Source of the DNA: Numida meleagris | Taxonomy: Eukaryota; Chordata; Aves; Galliformes; Numididae | DNA length: 64,000 bases | NCBI RefSeq assembly: GCF_002078875.1 | Contig: NC_034438.1 | Location: 18,769,755 to 18,833,754, forward strand | Reading direction: 5' to 3' | In this document: piece by piece, positions 23,572-35,242 of the stretch | Layout: each line of letters opens with the position of its first letter | Position numbering within the stretch: the stretch's first letter is position 1 | Made by a program: the position numbers and the translations under genes | Notes under the pieces: generated by a model | The model's input: the letters and a program-made list of their open reading frames with translations, nothing else | Databases searched by the model: none | Told to the model about the DNA's origin: nothing

Positions 23572-24323
23572 AGCTGGGTCAGGGCAATCCCAAGCACATA
23601 TACAGGCTGAGAGCAGCCCTGAGGAGAAGGATTTGGGAGTGTTGGTTGATAAAGACTCAACATGAGTCGGCAATGTGTGCTCGCATCCCAGAAGGCCAAC
23701 CGTAGCCTGGGTTGTATCAAGAGAACCATGAGCAGCAGGCAAAGGGACTTGATTCTTCCCCTCTGCTCTGCTCTCATATGACCCCACCTGCAGTACTGCA
23801 TCCAGTTCTGGAGGCCCCAACACAAGAAGGACATGGAGCGGTTGGAGCAGGTCCAGAGGAGGGCCACAAAGATGATCAAAGGGCTGGAGCACCTCCCCTG
23901 TGTGGGCAGGCTGACAGAACTGGGGCTTTTCAGCCTGGAGGAGAGAAGGCTCCAAGGAGACTTCCAGCACCTCCATGGCAGCCTTCCAGTACCTGAAGGG
24001 GGCTATAGGAAAGCTGGGGAGGGACTTTTTAGAAGGAAAGGTCAGGGAAGGAAGGACGAGGGGAAATGGCTTTCAGCTAAAAGAGGGCAGATTTAGACTA
24101 GATATTAGGAAGAAATTCTTTACTGTGAGGGTGGTGAGACACTGGAACAGGTTGCCCAGTGAGGTTGTGAGTGCCCCCTCCCTGGAAGCGTTTAAGGCCA
24201 GGCTGGATGGGGCTTTGAGCAACCTGGTCTGGAGGGAGGTGTCCCTGCCTATAGCAGGGGGTTGGAGCTAAGGAACTTGATCTTAAAGGCCCCTTCCAAC
24301 CCAAACCATTCTATGATTCTTTG
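23572..24323 (+). mobile_element. CR1 LINE (CR1-F-like) 3' part, relatively young
   Basis: This is a well-preserved 5'-truncated CR1. Frames at 23833-24096 ([20 protein letters not shown]) and 23975-24271 ([20 protein letters not shown], then SLEAFKARLDGALSNLV) give the ORF2 C-terminal region, joined by frameshifts. It ends with 'ccttccaacc' and 'attctatgattct'. It is very close to the nested copy at 48477-49113, so both probably belong to the same younger subfamily. Confidence 0.95.
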
Positions 24324-27300
24324 CTGCTATGATTAATAGCATATCGTCAAGAAAAAATAGGGTATGAAAACAGAGGCCAGTGTCATACACCTCTTTTTAA
24401 AAAACAATATGTAATATTTAAGTCTCATGCACAGAGCAGGCTCCACAAAGAGAAGTTCTCATAATAGAATTATTTCAGGTTTATGTCTCCTTAAAACTCA
24501 GATTTTTTATTTTTCTCTATCTTTTCTGGTGGAAGTATGCATTAATATCTTATTACAATATTTTGTGAACTCTCCATATTAAGAAGTCATTCTAGCAGTA
24601 GGGCTGAAACTAATGCAACCTATTGTATAATTTATTAAAAGCTGTGAATCTACATGCGTCTACTCAAATCCCTACAGTATAAATTTAAGTGCTTTTTTAG
24701 TAAGTGAATCACAGCACTTGCATGGATGAAATGCTTACTTTAAATACAATCTCTTCATCTGTCTATTTAATGGATTTGGTAGAGACAGGTACACTACAGA
24801 ACCCACTCAGAGATTTCCTAACTTTGTCTAATATCCAGTGTCAATATGCAGAGTTTATCTATAACATAGCCAGTCCCTTTGTATAAGCAACAACAGAACT
24901 AATTCAATTATGTTATCAACTTCTCAATTAAAAACATCATCTACAAAATGGAAAACAGCAACTCTTTGGATAAGTGCATGAAAGGAAGGAAGCACGCTGT
25001 GCCTCTGATGAGTGTGAGCCTCTGGTCTTTCAAGATACACACACTTGGCTGCGTTGGATACGGGGCCATTTCTAAGCAGAGATACAAACAGTATTCAGTG
25101 TACTGTTTAACACAGTAAAATGAGCTGGTTAACACAGCATATTTTCTTATTATTCCTTGAAGGCAAAATGCTTTTCCTTGGGAATTTGTTTTGACATTGA
25201 AAAGCCTGTAAAACAATCACTTTACTCATTTTCTTAGGATAACTAAAACAAAATAATTCTGGAATACCACATTAAAAGCTAGCCATGCACAATTTTCAAA
25301 TTTGCAACCCTAGGTTGGGCACAAACACATTAATAATTGGCTTGACTTTCCCATATACTTTACTAGCTGAGCTTTTGTTGACTTCTGTCCACATTTTCTA
25401 AACTTAGGCATTGATTATTACACTGGTTCCAAAAATCAATTTCTTGTGTCAGCAAGTGATGATTTATTGAAGTTTATTTTTAAAAAAAGAAAACAAAGCT
25501 GGGAATGTTTGATCAAGCAACAGTAGGGTCACATTTTCTGGGGTAGCAGAAAGTGGGTGTCTGGATTATTTTAAATTTCCACTTTTTAACCAACATATTG
25601 AAATATGTTGATTCCATTTGCTTTCGTTTCAGGTAAGAAAGAAATTTCAGTATGAGGAAAAAGCAAGAGAATTCCATCACACATTTGGGTAATAATCTAG
25701 CAATTCCAAAGCAACAATTTTGCTTGAATGGAGATTAATGAGCATGAAGTATAGATTGAATACAAAGGCAGAAAATGTTAAACTGTATTATTGAGCCAAA
25801 ATTCTGCAGTCAGAGCAATAGAGCTACATCCTCTTCCTTCAGCTATGATGTACAATGTGTTAGGCAAACACATTAAAATCGAAGTCAGTCTTTCACATTT
25901 CCCTTGACCTGTCTCAGTATGTTGCTGTGTGGTCAGCAGTGCCAGCCTTTGGAAAGGCATGACCACATATAGCATCTGGGAATAACTTGCCCTTTCAGTG
26001 GCAACACACATTTATTTCAGCTTGAAGAGATAGAATTGAATGCCAAAGAACTGAGAACTGACCTGAGCCCTATAGGCAATCATTAAGGAATTAAAAAGGG
26101 GAAGTAAAGGTGAAACGTAAAGTCTAGGTAATATTGAATCATTTTATAATTATAAAACAAAAGTCATTCAAAAAATGTCTCTGTGAAGTAGAAGAAATCT
26201 CAACTAAAGAACCAAGACTTAGAAAAACCGTTGAACTGATTACTTAGCAATTTTCAAAGACTCTTAAGCAGGACATTTGAGAACTCTGATGTTGGTTTTC
26301 ATTGCTGCCATGTGAAATTAAAGAGCTAGTGAAATTGTCAAAAATACTTTTGATCAAATTTAAAAAAGGATCAGGTACGCAGTGCATTTTGCTCCTGCAA
26401 TTATAGCAATCTGAGGTAATTTCTTTCAGCAGAAGTCTAGTGGAAACAGTGACCATTTGTATGTTGCTTCTGCAGAGTGAATTTTAAACAGCAGCACAAT
26501 TTTTTAATTTCTCACATTTGCTAACAGTTGTCAGAATCTAGCAGGATTTTAAAGAACATCTGGATCATCATCATGCCATCTAGCTCCTTTAAATCAAGCT
26601 TTACCCTAGAACTAACCAGAGTTTTTGAATCTCTAATATCTTTCAACCCCTTCACTGTCTTTCAAGCCCTTTAAATTAAAACTCTATTTAACATCCACTC
26701 AAAGCTGATCCGTGTCCACCTGAAAGTAAAAGACCATTTGCAGAGGAAGATTTTAATTATCCTTATACTTCTTGTAGCAAAGTACCCTTTGTTTGCAGGG
26801 AACCATGACATTTTTCTGCAGTTAATGTGACCAACAAGGTTAAATTACTTTGCCTGTACTTTGTTCCTGCCTGTGATGAGAATACAGGTTCTGTTTATCA
26901 GAAAGTTAGTCTGGATAATCTGCACATGATGATCTTTTTAATAAGATGTGAATGTCAAGGTCAAGGGACTAAATCATCACACAGTAGGAATTAAGTCTAT
27001 TAACACTGAAGCAGGTGTCTGACATGTTGCAAAGTTAAAAGGTATCATTAGGACTAAGAAACAGGAGAAGAGCTGCATGTCACATGGGTCCCTAATAGTG
27101 ATACCAGCAATGCTAGTGAGAATAATAGCTGCTGACGTCTCAATGAAATTAGCTACAGCAGAGCTGGATTATGAGGCACGGAAATAGTACTAAAAGAACT
27201 CAGGACTGGCCTATTAGAAACTAACCTACTAATCACATACACAGCTAGAAAGCCCTACAGGGTACTAAAAGCTGCCTTCTTCTCACCAATGATAATATAA

Positions 27301-29832
27301 TTTGATACAAACCTGCTGATATTTGTAGTCACAGTTTAATGCAGAACTAGCGGACTAGGGGATGTGAGAAAAGAATCATTAAATAAGAATTCAGAAACTT
27401 GAAAAAAAAACAGCAAAGATACAAAGCAATAGGTTTGCTAGCTTAACATTCCTGTAAAACATTTTCTCAAGAATCTCTCGGCTCTGAAAAATTAAAAGTA
27501 GAACACTTTTTATTAGTTTCCAGTAAGTCATCATGTTTTCAATCTTTTATGTATTACTATCAGTGTTCAATAATGCTTACAGCAAAAATAATAAGGAAAG
27601 ATTTAGCAGTGGTATCAATTTTCTCTTCTGAAGAAAAGAAGTAAGTATTTCAGAGGAAATATGAATAACTGACAATACCACTGTACAGCATTGAAAATAA
27701 TAAATGTGGGAAATGAAATTAAATTCAGATGGACAACAAATGGACCAAATATTAATGAAAATATTAAAAAGCATTAAGAAAGCATTTCTGAAACGTGACA
27801 TAAATTATCTGCTTGGAAAGTTATAAGGAAATTGTTGAAGAAACATGTTTTAAAATGTCAATCTATCCTTTTTCTGTAGTGAGGAAAAGCAAAAGCATTC
27901 TAAGATCTTGCCAAATGCACTAGGTAATCAAAATAGAAACTATTTATATAATTGAAGAAATCCAGTATTCTTGTCACTGTATTTTATATATTACACTACT
28001 GCTCCTGACAGAATACACACAAAGGAACTAAAGCAATATAAAATTTTACCCAAATAAGCCATGAATAATGGAAGAGAAAATTAGGCTGTCAGTGGAAGAT
28101 ATTCAAGTTTGTAGCATCTATTTAGCGTGTTGCCAAAAAAAGCCTGTTGTATTTCTTTCAATTACCTAGTTTCATAGAAAACATTGGAAAGCAGAAAGTT
28201 CTGAGAACTATGTTGTGTTTTTTTTTTTGCGTAGGCTTTCAGTAACAACAGAGAAGTTTTAACAGAAATAATAATTTTATTAGATTTGTGATGCACACAG
28301 ATATTTAGAACATTGCATACTGTGGGGCATTTAATAGATTATTATATTCAGATTATTTTATAGAGAGATTTTGTGACAGATCTGCTTGGAAATACTTGAA
28401 GTGCATTGTTAGCAGAGTTAAATTGAAAGCTACTGAAATTATATTCAATTTTAAAATGTAATTTTGCTTGATTGTGTCCCAGTTTTTTTATCCATATGAG
28501 ATATAAGGCCCATGTCTTAAAAGACTGTATTATAACATGACATGGAAATGGGAAGTTTGCAAATACAACTGCTGAAGTAATTAGATTTTAATTCAGATAT
28601 TCCATTTTGGATTATTCATAAATAATTTTTAATCTGTTTTTCTCACCAAGATGAAAAACCTGTTGAGATAAGAAGCTGCTGCTAAAAGCAGCATAATTTA
28701 TTAAACAGCTTGCCCATGACACAATAGGATCTATATTTAATTCCTTCCGCTGTTTGCACATTGACCTATTCACCTTAATACAGAACAATTAATATGGGAA
28801 TATTACACGTAAAATTTAACAACTCAGAGAAAAGACCAGAAAGATGACCATGTTTGATTAGTCTATAACCTAGTATTTTGGGTACACTAAAGAACTATGG
28901 AACGGTGAAAAACTTAAATAAGACTCCTATAAGAATCCTAGTTCTGGTTGGAAAGGATGCCATCAAAATCTTAAATTCTTGCTTGAAGTTGGTAGACTGC
29001 TCCAGAATAGAACTACTTCCTCTTACGCATCATCTTTTTAGAAGCTGAAACTAACCATGCAGAGTAAGCCCTATTTGCTACGTGTGCTGACTGAAGCCAT
29101 ATTTACAAAGAATGTATTATTTACTAAAATTCAGTTAGATGGCTTGAAACAGAATTTCCCTGTTGGTACCGATACCATTTTCAGCGGTTTAAATGACTTT
29201 CTGAACCACCATCACAAATTTGCTATTAGATTAATAATCAATTTTGTTTGTGGTTGCATCAATCTCAGTTTTCTCATTTTAGTCATTTTAAGTAAAGTGA
29301 CTGATATGCCAACTTAATTGCAGGCAGGTATTAATAAATTATTTTAAAGGACAATATTAGTAATGAAAATAGAAAGTGAACCTATATAGGCTTCAAAGAT
29401 AATTTAAAATAAACTTAAAATTTACATTTACACATTTTAGATAGTGTTTATATTAGAGATAGAATACAGGAATTACTTGAAATATATCAGTTGTGTCATT
29501 AAAGCAGTTATACTAGATCCTCATTGCTCCCAAAGTTTATTCCTCAGAAATGAAAGGTGTTACTGCCACTATTTTTAGAAGCATAGCAGAACTCACAAAA
29601 TGTCTTTTGGAGTTGTCTTTCAGAGGGAAATCCAAATGTGACTGGAAGTTTTAGAGTGACAAAAAATGTTAAATACACTCATTATCCAGAAAGAAGTTTA
29701 ATATCAGGAGCAATGTTCTAGGTGATACAATCTACTCCCTTTCTGTCAGAAGGTCCACATCATACAAACCTTCTCACAACTATTTTTAGCATGCAGCAAT
29801 CAATTAGTTTCATACTTTTCTCCAGTGTGCCA
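24324..29832. other. Long unique AT-rich stretch, no gene seen
   Basis: About 5.5 kb without a recognisable gene or clear repeat. Around 28925-29005 there is a weak CR1-like phrase (gttggaaaggatgcc and agactgctccagaat) too diverged to call. A short hairpin (gctgct...agcagc) lies at 28676-28693. A juxtaposed splice-like site at 25632 is described separately. Confidence 0.5.
25585..25640 (+). promoter_or_regulatory. Candidate recursive (zero-length exon) splice site
   Basis: A branch-like ttttaac at about 25585 and a pyrimidine-rich tract ending tttgctttcgtttcag lead directly into gtaagaaag. The 3' splice AG is at 25631-25632 and the 5' splice GT starts at 25633. This arrangement is known from recursive splicing inside very long introns. 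It needs a plus-strand host transcript, which is not shown here. Confidence 0.25.
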
Positions 29833-29960
29833 TTGGAAGGCTGTTCCAGAGCCTCACTTGTTTAGGAGTACTCTGATTTCCAGCCTAAAGGTCCCAGTAG
29901 CCAATTAAAATACATTGATTTGTTGTATTGTGCCAACACAGCTCTATCACAGAAATATTA
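29833..29960 (-). mobile_element. Ancient CR1 fragment, antisense
   Basis: The phrases 'aggctgttccagagcctcac', 'gatttccagcctaaa' and 'gttgtattgtgccaacac' follow the order seen in antisense CR1 3' regions (ctgttccag, ctaatatccaacctaaa, then the 'gtgccaaca' block). No terminal repeat remains and divergence is high. Confidence 0.5.
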
Positions 29961-30084
29961 GAAAATCTGATGCAACTGTAGCAACATCTGCCTGCAGATG
30001 TTGGCCTAACTTGCTCTTGAAACGCTGCAATGATAAAGGATTGACAAGTATGGCGTTTACCTCACCATTTTTATCAAGAATAAC

Positions 30085-30116
30085 ATTTATTTATTTATTT
30101 ATTTATTTATTTATTA
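30085..30116. repeat. (TTTA)n microsatellite
   Basis: About eight uninterrupted copies of a TTTA unit. Confidence 0.95.
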
Positions 30117-30517
30117 AGATGATCCTATTAGGGTCTGCAGCTTATCATCTTCCATCAGTGCAGATACTTGTCTAGAATACAATTCTCTTTCCCTTGACAT
30201 TTAATTTCACAGTACAAAAGAAATTCTGACATTCTATAGCTGAAAACCTCTGCAAAGAAACCAATACTGTGCTGAACACATTTTAATCCCTGTAAGGTCA
30301 GTTTCACTGAGTTCCTTGTCTTGACTTCTTATGTAAACAAAATTAATTTAACAAAATCAAATATTTTTCCTCTGAAAATGAAATTACATCAATTCACAAA
30401 AGTGTCCACATAAAAATATTTGATTTTTTTGCTTCATAAAAGTCTAGGTGTACTTCTCATTTATGATCTCATGCGACACTCAGAACACTGGATAAAATAT
30501 CTTCCTTTTTCTTCTAG

Positions 30518-30547
30518 GCATGGAAATATATTTGATCTTTCTTTAAG
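30518..30547 (+). other. Candidate 30-nt microexon
   Basis: Upstream, a strong polypyrimidine tract (cttcctttttcttctag) ends in AG at 30516-30517. Downstream, AAG is followed by gtatgt from 30548. The 30 bases between are open in one frame, reading HGNIFDLSL plus a split codon; the other two frames contain stops. The length is a multiple of three, as is common for in-frame microexons. I do not recognise the peptide and no flanking exons were found, so this may be coincidence. Confidence 0.2.
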
Positions 30548-31145
30548 GTATGTCCTAAAAGACATTAATAATAGTGCAAAACATCGAAGTTCCTTTTGAT
30601 AACAGAAGTGCAATACCTCTTACAGCCTGTAGTGGTCACTGTTACCAACACAAATCCCAACTGCACTGATGGCCTCAGCTTATGTTCATGACCAGAACAG
30701 CCAGGACACAGAAATCCCTCCCAAAGAGAGAGCACAGACTAAAGGCACTTCCTTACCAAAACAGTTTTGTTTTGTTTTGCTTTTTTGGGAGGGTGGTAAG
30801 GTAGGTGTCATCTACATAAATATATGTATGTAAATACAAGTCCCAAAGTGCTTCTCCCTGACCAGCATTCTGCTTCTGTTCCTTCAACTGACATCTGGTG
30901 AAATACCTGTGAATATATGGATGGCATATTGCATTTTGGGAAACACACAGTTGCAAGTATCCTTAGGTAGAATTTCTCAAATACAAAAATTTTTATCCAA
31001 AGTACAGCATAAGAAGTTAAATAGTAAGAATGGATGGAAGATGGGAGAGGGCAGAGGTGAATGGAAGAATGAAGATTTGAATGAAGGATGGAAAGAGGAA
31101 AAAAGAGAATCTTGAAGTTACCCTTTATCCTTGTTTTCCTCAGGG

Positions 31146-31165
31146 TTTTGTTTGTTTGTTTGTTT
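31146..31165. repeat. (TTTG)n microsatellite
   Basis: About five TTTG copies. Confidence 0.92.
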
Positions 31166-31439
31166 CCAGGTGCTACCATCTGTCTGGTCAAATCCTTTCT
31201 AAATAGACTTCTAAAACTAAATCCTAAAATTAGAAGTATTTTGGTGCATTGACATGTATTCTATTTCAGAAAGTGGATTCATTTTGCCTCTCAGAAAAAA
31301 AAAAGAAATACAAACTTTTTTTGATTCTGTATAATGAACATAAGGGCCTCAGTATTTGATCTTTCTGTGTAGGATTGTTCATAAATGTATTATGCAAAAC
31401 TCTTAAAACTTTTATTCATTTTCACTTTGCAGAGGATAA

Positions 31440-31660
31440 GCGATGCTCTAAATCATCATCCCTAAAATTGTTCTACTTCATGGAACAAGCGAGTGTCCCT
31501 CTAGCTTGTACAATCCCGACCTTATTATGACTTAATCTCTGATTCCTGCTTGGCTGCCATAAATAGCCATACAGTAGCTCAGCTGCAGATCAGCACGCAC
31601 ACCTTTTTGTGGCTGTGGTATTCCCAGTGGCAGTTACTCCACCACAAGCCACATCTACTT
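31440..31660. promoter_or_regulatory. Candidate conserved noncoding element
   Basis: The block has higher complexity and GC than its surroundings and carries few simple runs. Near its middle are a CArG/MEF2-like CCATAAATAG (31557-31566) and an E-box CAGCTG (31580-31585), only 13 bases apart. No long frame crosses it. Function is an inference from motif spacing only. Confidence 0.2.
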
Positions 31661-32473
31661 GCAAAATGCAATCCTACAGGAAGAAATACGACTAGACTTT
31701 GAGAATTATATAGCATCTAGAGATCCCATTTTTGCTAAAGAAACTGTATATCATACAGCTCACCAACATATTCTGCGATAATCACTGCAGTTAAAATTTG
31801 AAAATGTTTATTACATAGATAACCAGTGTAGCACCTTAACTGTACTTGCATTCAAACATACCTTTCTAATAATAATGGTCATACAGCCCAAACTAATCCC
31901 CATGTTAAAATATGCCTAATTTTGGAGAGGTTAATTTCAGTATTTGTGGGTTGCATATTTCAAATAGCACTGGATTAGAAAGGGCAGAAAAGATGAGCAG
32001 TCAGGTGGTTCGTAGCGTTATACTTTAACTGGATATGTCAGTCTGCTACTGATACTGCTTGTAGGAGGGAGTGACCATTTTACACATCAGTTATCCATAG
32101 GTCTTGGAAATTCTCTGGGGAGATCTGCAGAGTTACTGCTGTACTTTTACCCTGAAGAACGTTCCTGAGCCACTTCAAATCAAAATCCCAAACAGGATTT
32201 TAACCAGCACCAAAGCTCCTCTTCAAGATCTCTGAGTTAATGTACAGGCAAAAGAACTACTCACAGAATTAAGAGACAACCAGCAAGACACCTGGAAGAG
32301 CTGGAAGGAAATGAAAAAATATAATGGGTGTAGTCCTGGATCTCTCTCAACATGTTCATGAAAATATGCATTCTGTAGGACACTATCCTTGCATTTAAGA
32401 AATATATCTTCCCTTTGTTTCCCAGGTGTAAATTTCTCCGTAACTCAATTCTTTAAATACAAGGTGATGAAGG

Positions 32474-32570
32474 ACAGAATCTCAAAGTGACTGAGGTTGG
32501 AAGGAACCACTGGAAATCATATGCTCCAACTGCTTTGCTCAAGAAGGGACTCCTAGAACAGGCTGCAAAG
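32474..32570 (-). mobile_element. CR1 3'-terminal fragment, antisense
   Basis: About 95 bp: 'acagaatctcaaagtgactg', then 'aggttggaaggaaccactgg', 'gctccaactgctttgctcaa' and 'gaacaggctgc'. These are the terminal region of a CR1 in complement, truncated soon after. Confidence 0.75.
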
Positions 32571-32751
32571 ATTGGGAAATTATTGTTTTAGTTTCACCAT
32601 GTCTATTTGGCTTTTGACCTGCTTGGATAATAGCTATCATCATTTTTGTTGTCTATTACCTCAGTTTCTCTGCTTATAGTAGAAGGTAAGACACTATAGA
32701 AATATCATGGATGCCAGATGAAAAGAAGTGTCACATAGCATGACATACATA

Positions 32752-32969
32752 GGTCACTCTGAAAGTAACACCTACTATTTATTTCCATGGAAAATGCAAC
32801 AGCAGCAATTTTTACATCCTGTATATGTACAATTTAGTTTTGTTGAACCTGGACTTCCATTGATTTCTGAATAGATCAAAGTATAGATTGCGACAGGATA
32901 CATTTTACTCTGTCTAAAGTCAGGAGAGGAGGTATGGATGACACGCCTCATTACTTTTCCAGTAGTACC
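32752..32969. mobile_element. Short mariner-like MITE
   Basis: The left end reads ggtcactctgaaagtaacacct and is followed by 'atttatttccatggaaaa', as in Galluhop-type mariners. The right end in complement reads ggtactactggaaaagtaatg. The ends form imperfect inverted repeats, and a TA sits directly outside the left one (32750-32751). The element is about 218 bp with no transposase remnant that I can read, so it is non-autonomous. The middle does not resemble the mariner at 12.0 kb. Confidence 0.5.
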
Positions 32970-34276
32970 ACTTAGCCAGTTAAAGATGAATTAACTATAT
33001 GAGTAATAATAGAAGAAAAAGTTCTTAAATATGCAGATATGAAAGCAAAATTTCACAAATGGTCTAACATGTATAAACAGGTTAGATTTAGATATGTTAT
33101 GGTAATTTTCAGTAGGCCAGTAATTGGTCAAATCATAATTACAAGACTACATACACGCAATCAGATTTTCCCTTTAAAATAACACAGCAGTCAGAAAGGT
33201 GGTTAATCTGCTACTGTTAACATCTCAAATAGCGAGCTACAAACTAAATGAAAATATAACCACCACTAACCGTCTGTTTACTCAAATCTACCCAGTTCAG
33301 TTAAGTCATTAGCTGCCTATGGAGAACAGAGGTGGATACACAGACAAGTGAAACCAGTTTTCAAAATAAATCTTCCCTAGTGTTCAAAAATAGATAACCT
33401 GTAAAGGTCTTCTCACCATGAAGGTCTTGTCCACATCTGAACCTCCAAGGCATATTACAGGTATGCTGTAACTCTTTTCAGATTAATTGAAGTTAAATTG
33501 TGAAAACTTCAAATTCTTTGTGAAGAACACAGGATATACTGAAATCACTGGAAAATAAATTACTCTTAAAAGAGTACATAGTGAAAGAACTTATTCTCTA
33601 GTATCTATCCCAATAAATTAATAAAGAAAAATAAACCTCTTAATTACATGGAATAAGACACATAAAAGGAAAGCAATATAACATTTTACAATTCTAGGAC
33701 ACAACATGAAATACTTTTTTTCTTAAAATGATTTAAATATCATGTTATTATTCACAAGGCATAGAATTGTTCTTAGAATTTCACCAAGTAACTGTTGTGT
33801 CAAGGCCAAGAACTTGTGAAGGACAGACAAACTTCAGTAGAGTTACATTCATACAGTAAGCATAGGTAACTTCTAATTCTTAGTGCGTGATAGTGTCAAA
33901 AATGTGTCTGTATTTCAAGATCAAGTATCAAAGATCACTTGTCAATGGCTGAAATTAAGAATTTCATAAGCATTATACAAGAGTAATGGAATCAGGAGCT
34001 ACATTTTACTGCAGATTGAAAGAGTTACAGCAATGTTTTCTCATCTCAGTAAGAATTATCTGTTTTCCTGAAGGGGACAAGCTGTCATCTGTCATATCAC
34101 AGTAACCCAATTAAAAAGAGAAAATATGAAATAATGTAATTTAAAGCAATTCCTTCAGACAATTGAGAATAGGAAGCCATGCTCCCTTAGAAAAAAATGG
34201 AAACTGTTCACGTATTTCTTGTAAAATTACTGAATATTATCGTTGAATAAAATTTAAAGTACCAATATAAGATGAA
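32970..34276. other. Unique AT-rich sequence, nothing recognised
   Basis: No gene, RNA or repeat seen. Confidence 0.55.
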
Positions 34277-35242
34277 TAGAGAATCACAGAATCATAGAGT
34301 CTTAGAATCGCTCAGGTTGGAAAAGACCTTCAAGATCATCAAGTCCAACCACAACCAACCATACTACCCTAACTCTAACAACCCACCGCTAAATCATGTC
34401 CCTGAGCACCACATCCAAACCATTTTTAAACACACTCAGGGATGGTGACTCAGCCATCAGCTCCCTGGGGAGCCTGTTCCAGTGCTTAACAACCCTTTCT
34501 GGAAAGAAGTTTTTCCTGATATCCAACCTAAACCTCCCCTGGCACAACTTGAGGCCATTTCCCCTTGTCCTGTCACCTGTCACCAGTGAGAAGAGACCAA
34601 CCCCGCTCTCACTGCAATCACCTTTCAGGTATTTGAAGAGAGCAGTGAGGTCTCCCCTCAGCCTCCTCTTCCCCAGACTAAACAGCCCCAGTTCCTTTAG
34701 TCATTCCTCATAGGGCATATTCTCCAAGCCCTTCCCCAGCCTTGTTGCCCTTCTTTGGACCTGCTCCAGCACCTCAATGTCCTTTCTGTACTGAGGCGCC
34801 CAAAACTGAACACAGTGATCGAGGTGGGGCCTCACCAGTGCTGAGTACAGGGACAGGATGACTTCCCTAGTCCTGCTCACCACACCATTCCTGATACAAG
34901 CCAGGATGCCATTGGCCTTCTTGGCCACCTGGGCACACTGCTGTCTCATATTCAGCCGACTGTCCATCAGTACACCAACATCCCTTTCGGTCAGGCAGCT
35001 TTCCAGCCACTCCTCCCCAAGCCTGTAGGATTGCCTGGGGTTGTTGTGACCAAAGTGCAGGACCTGTCACTTGGCTGTATTGAAACTCACATGGTTTATC
35101 TTGGCCCATTGATCCAGTCTATCCAGGTCTCTCTATAAAGACTTTCTACCCTCCGGCAGATCAGCAATCCCTCCCAACTTGGTGTCACCTGCAAACTTAC
35201 TGAGGATGCACTCAATCCCCTCACTGAGAACCATCTTTTGAG
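34277..35242 (-). mobile_element. CR1 LINE, antisense, about 0.97 kb
   Basis: It starts with the CR1 terminus in complement (gaatcacagaatcatagag). It differs from the other copies in its 'accacaaccaaccatactac' and 'ccaccgctaaatcatgtccc' blocks, so it is another CR1 subfamily. The minus strand reads ORF2 C-terminal segments: [20 protein letters not shown] at 34389-34583 and [20 protein letters not shown], then [20 protein letters not shown], at 34701-34967. Its 5' end is in the region just after the RT catalytic block (near 'gaggatgcactcaatcccctcactgag'). Frames are broken. Confidence 0.94.

Larger units (their letters stand above)
30117..32473. other. Unique AT-rich sequence, no confirmed gene
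   Basis: No dispersed repeat recognised. It contains a splice-bounded 30-nt candidate microexon (30518-30547), a TTTG microsatellite and a higher-complexity block at 31440-31660; each is listed separately. Confidence 0.5.

Noticed and set aside
23712..24271. Plus-strand frames with [18 protein letters not shown] residues as cellular genes
   Set aside because: They are CR1 ORF2 remnants, with frameshifts between them.
28676..28693. gctgct/agcagc hairpin as a microRNA precursor
   Set aside because: The stem is only six base pairs, far too short for a pre-miRNA.
28925..29005. Possible ancient CR1 fragment
   Set aside because: Only two short phrases resemble CR1; too diverged to call without a search.
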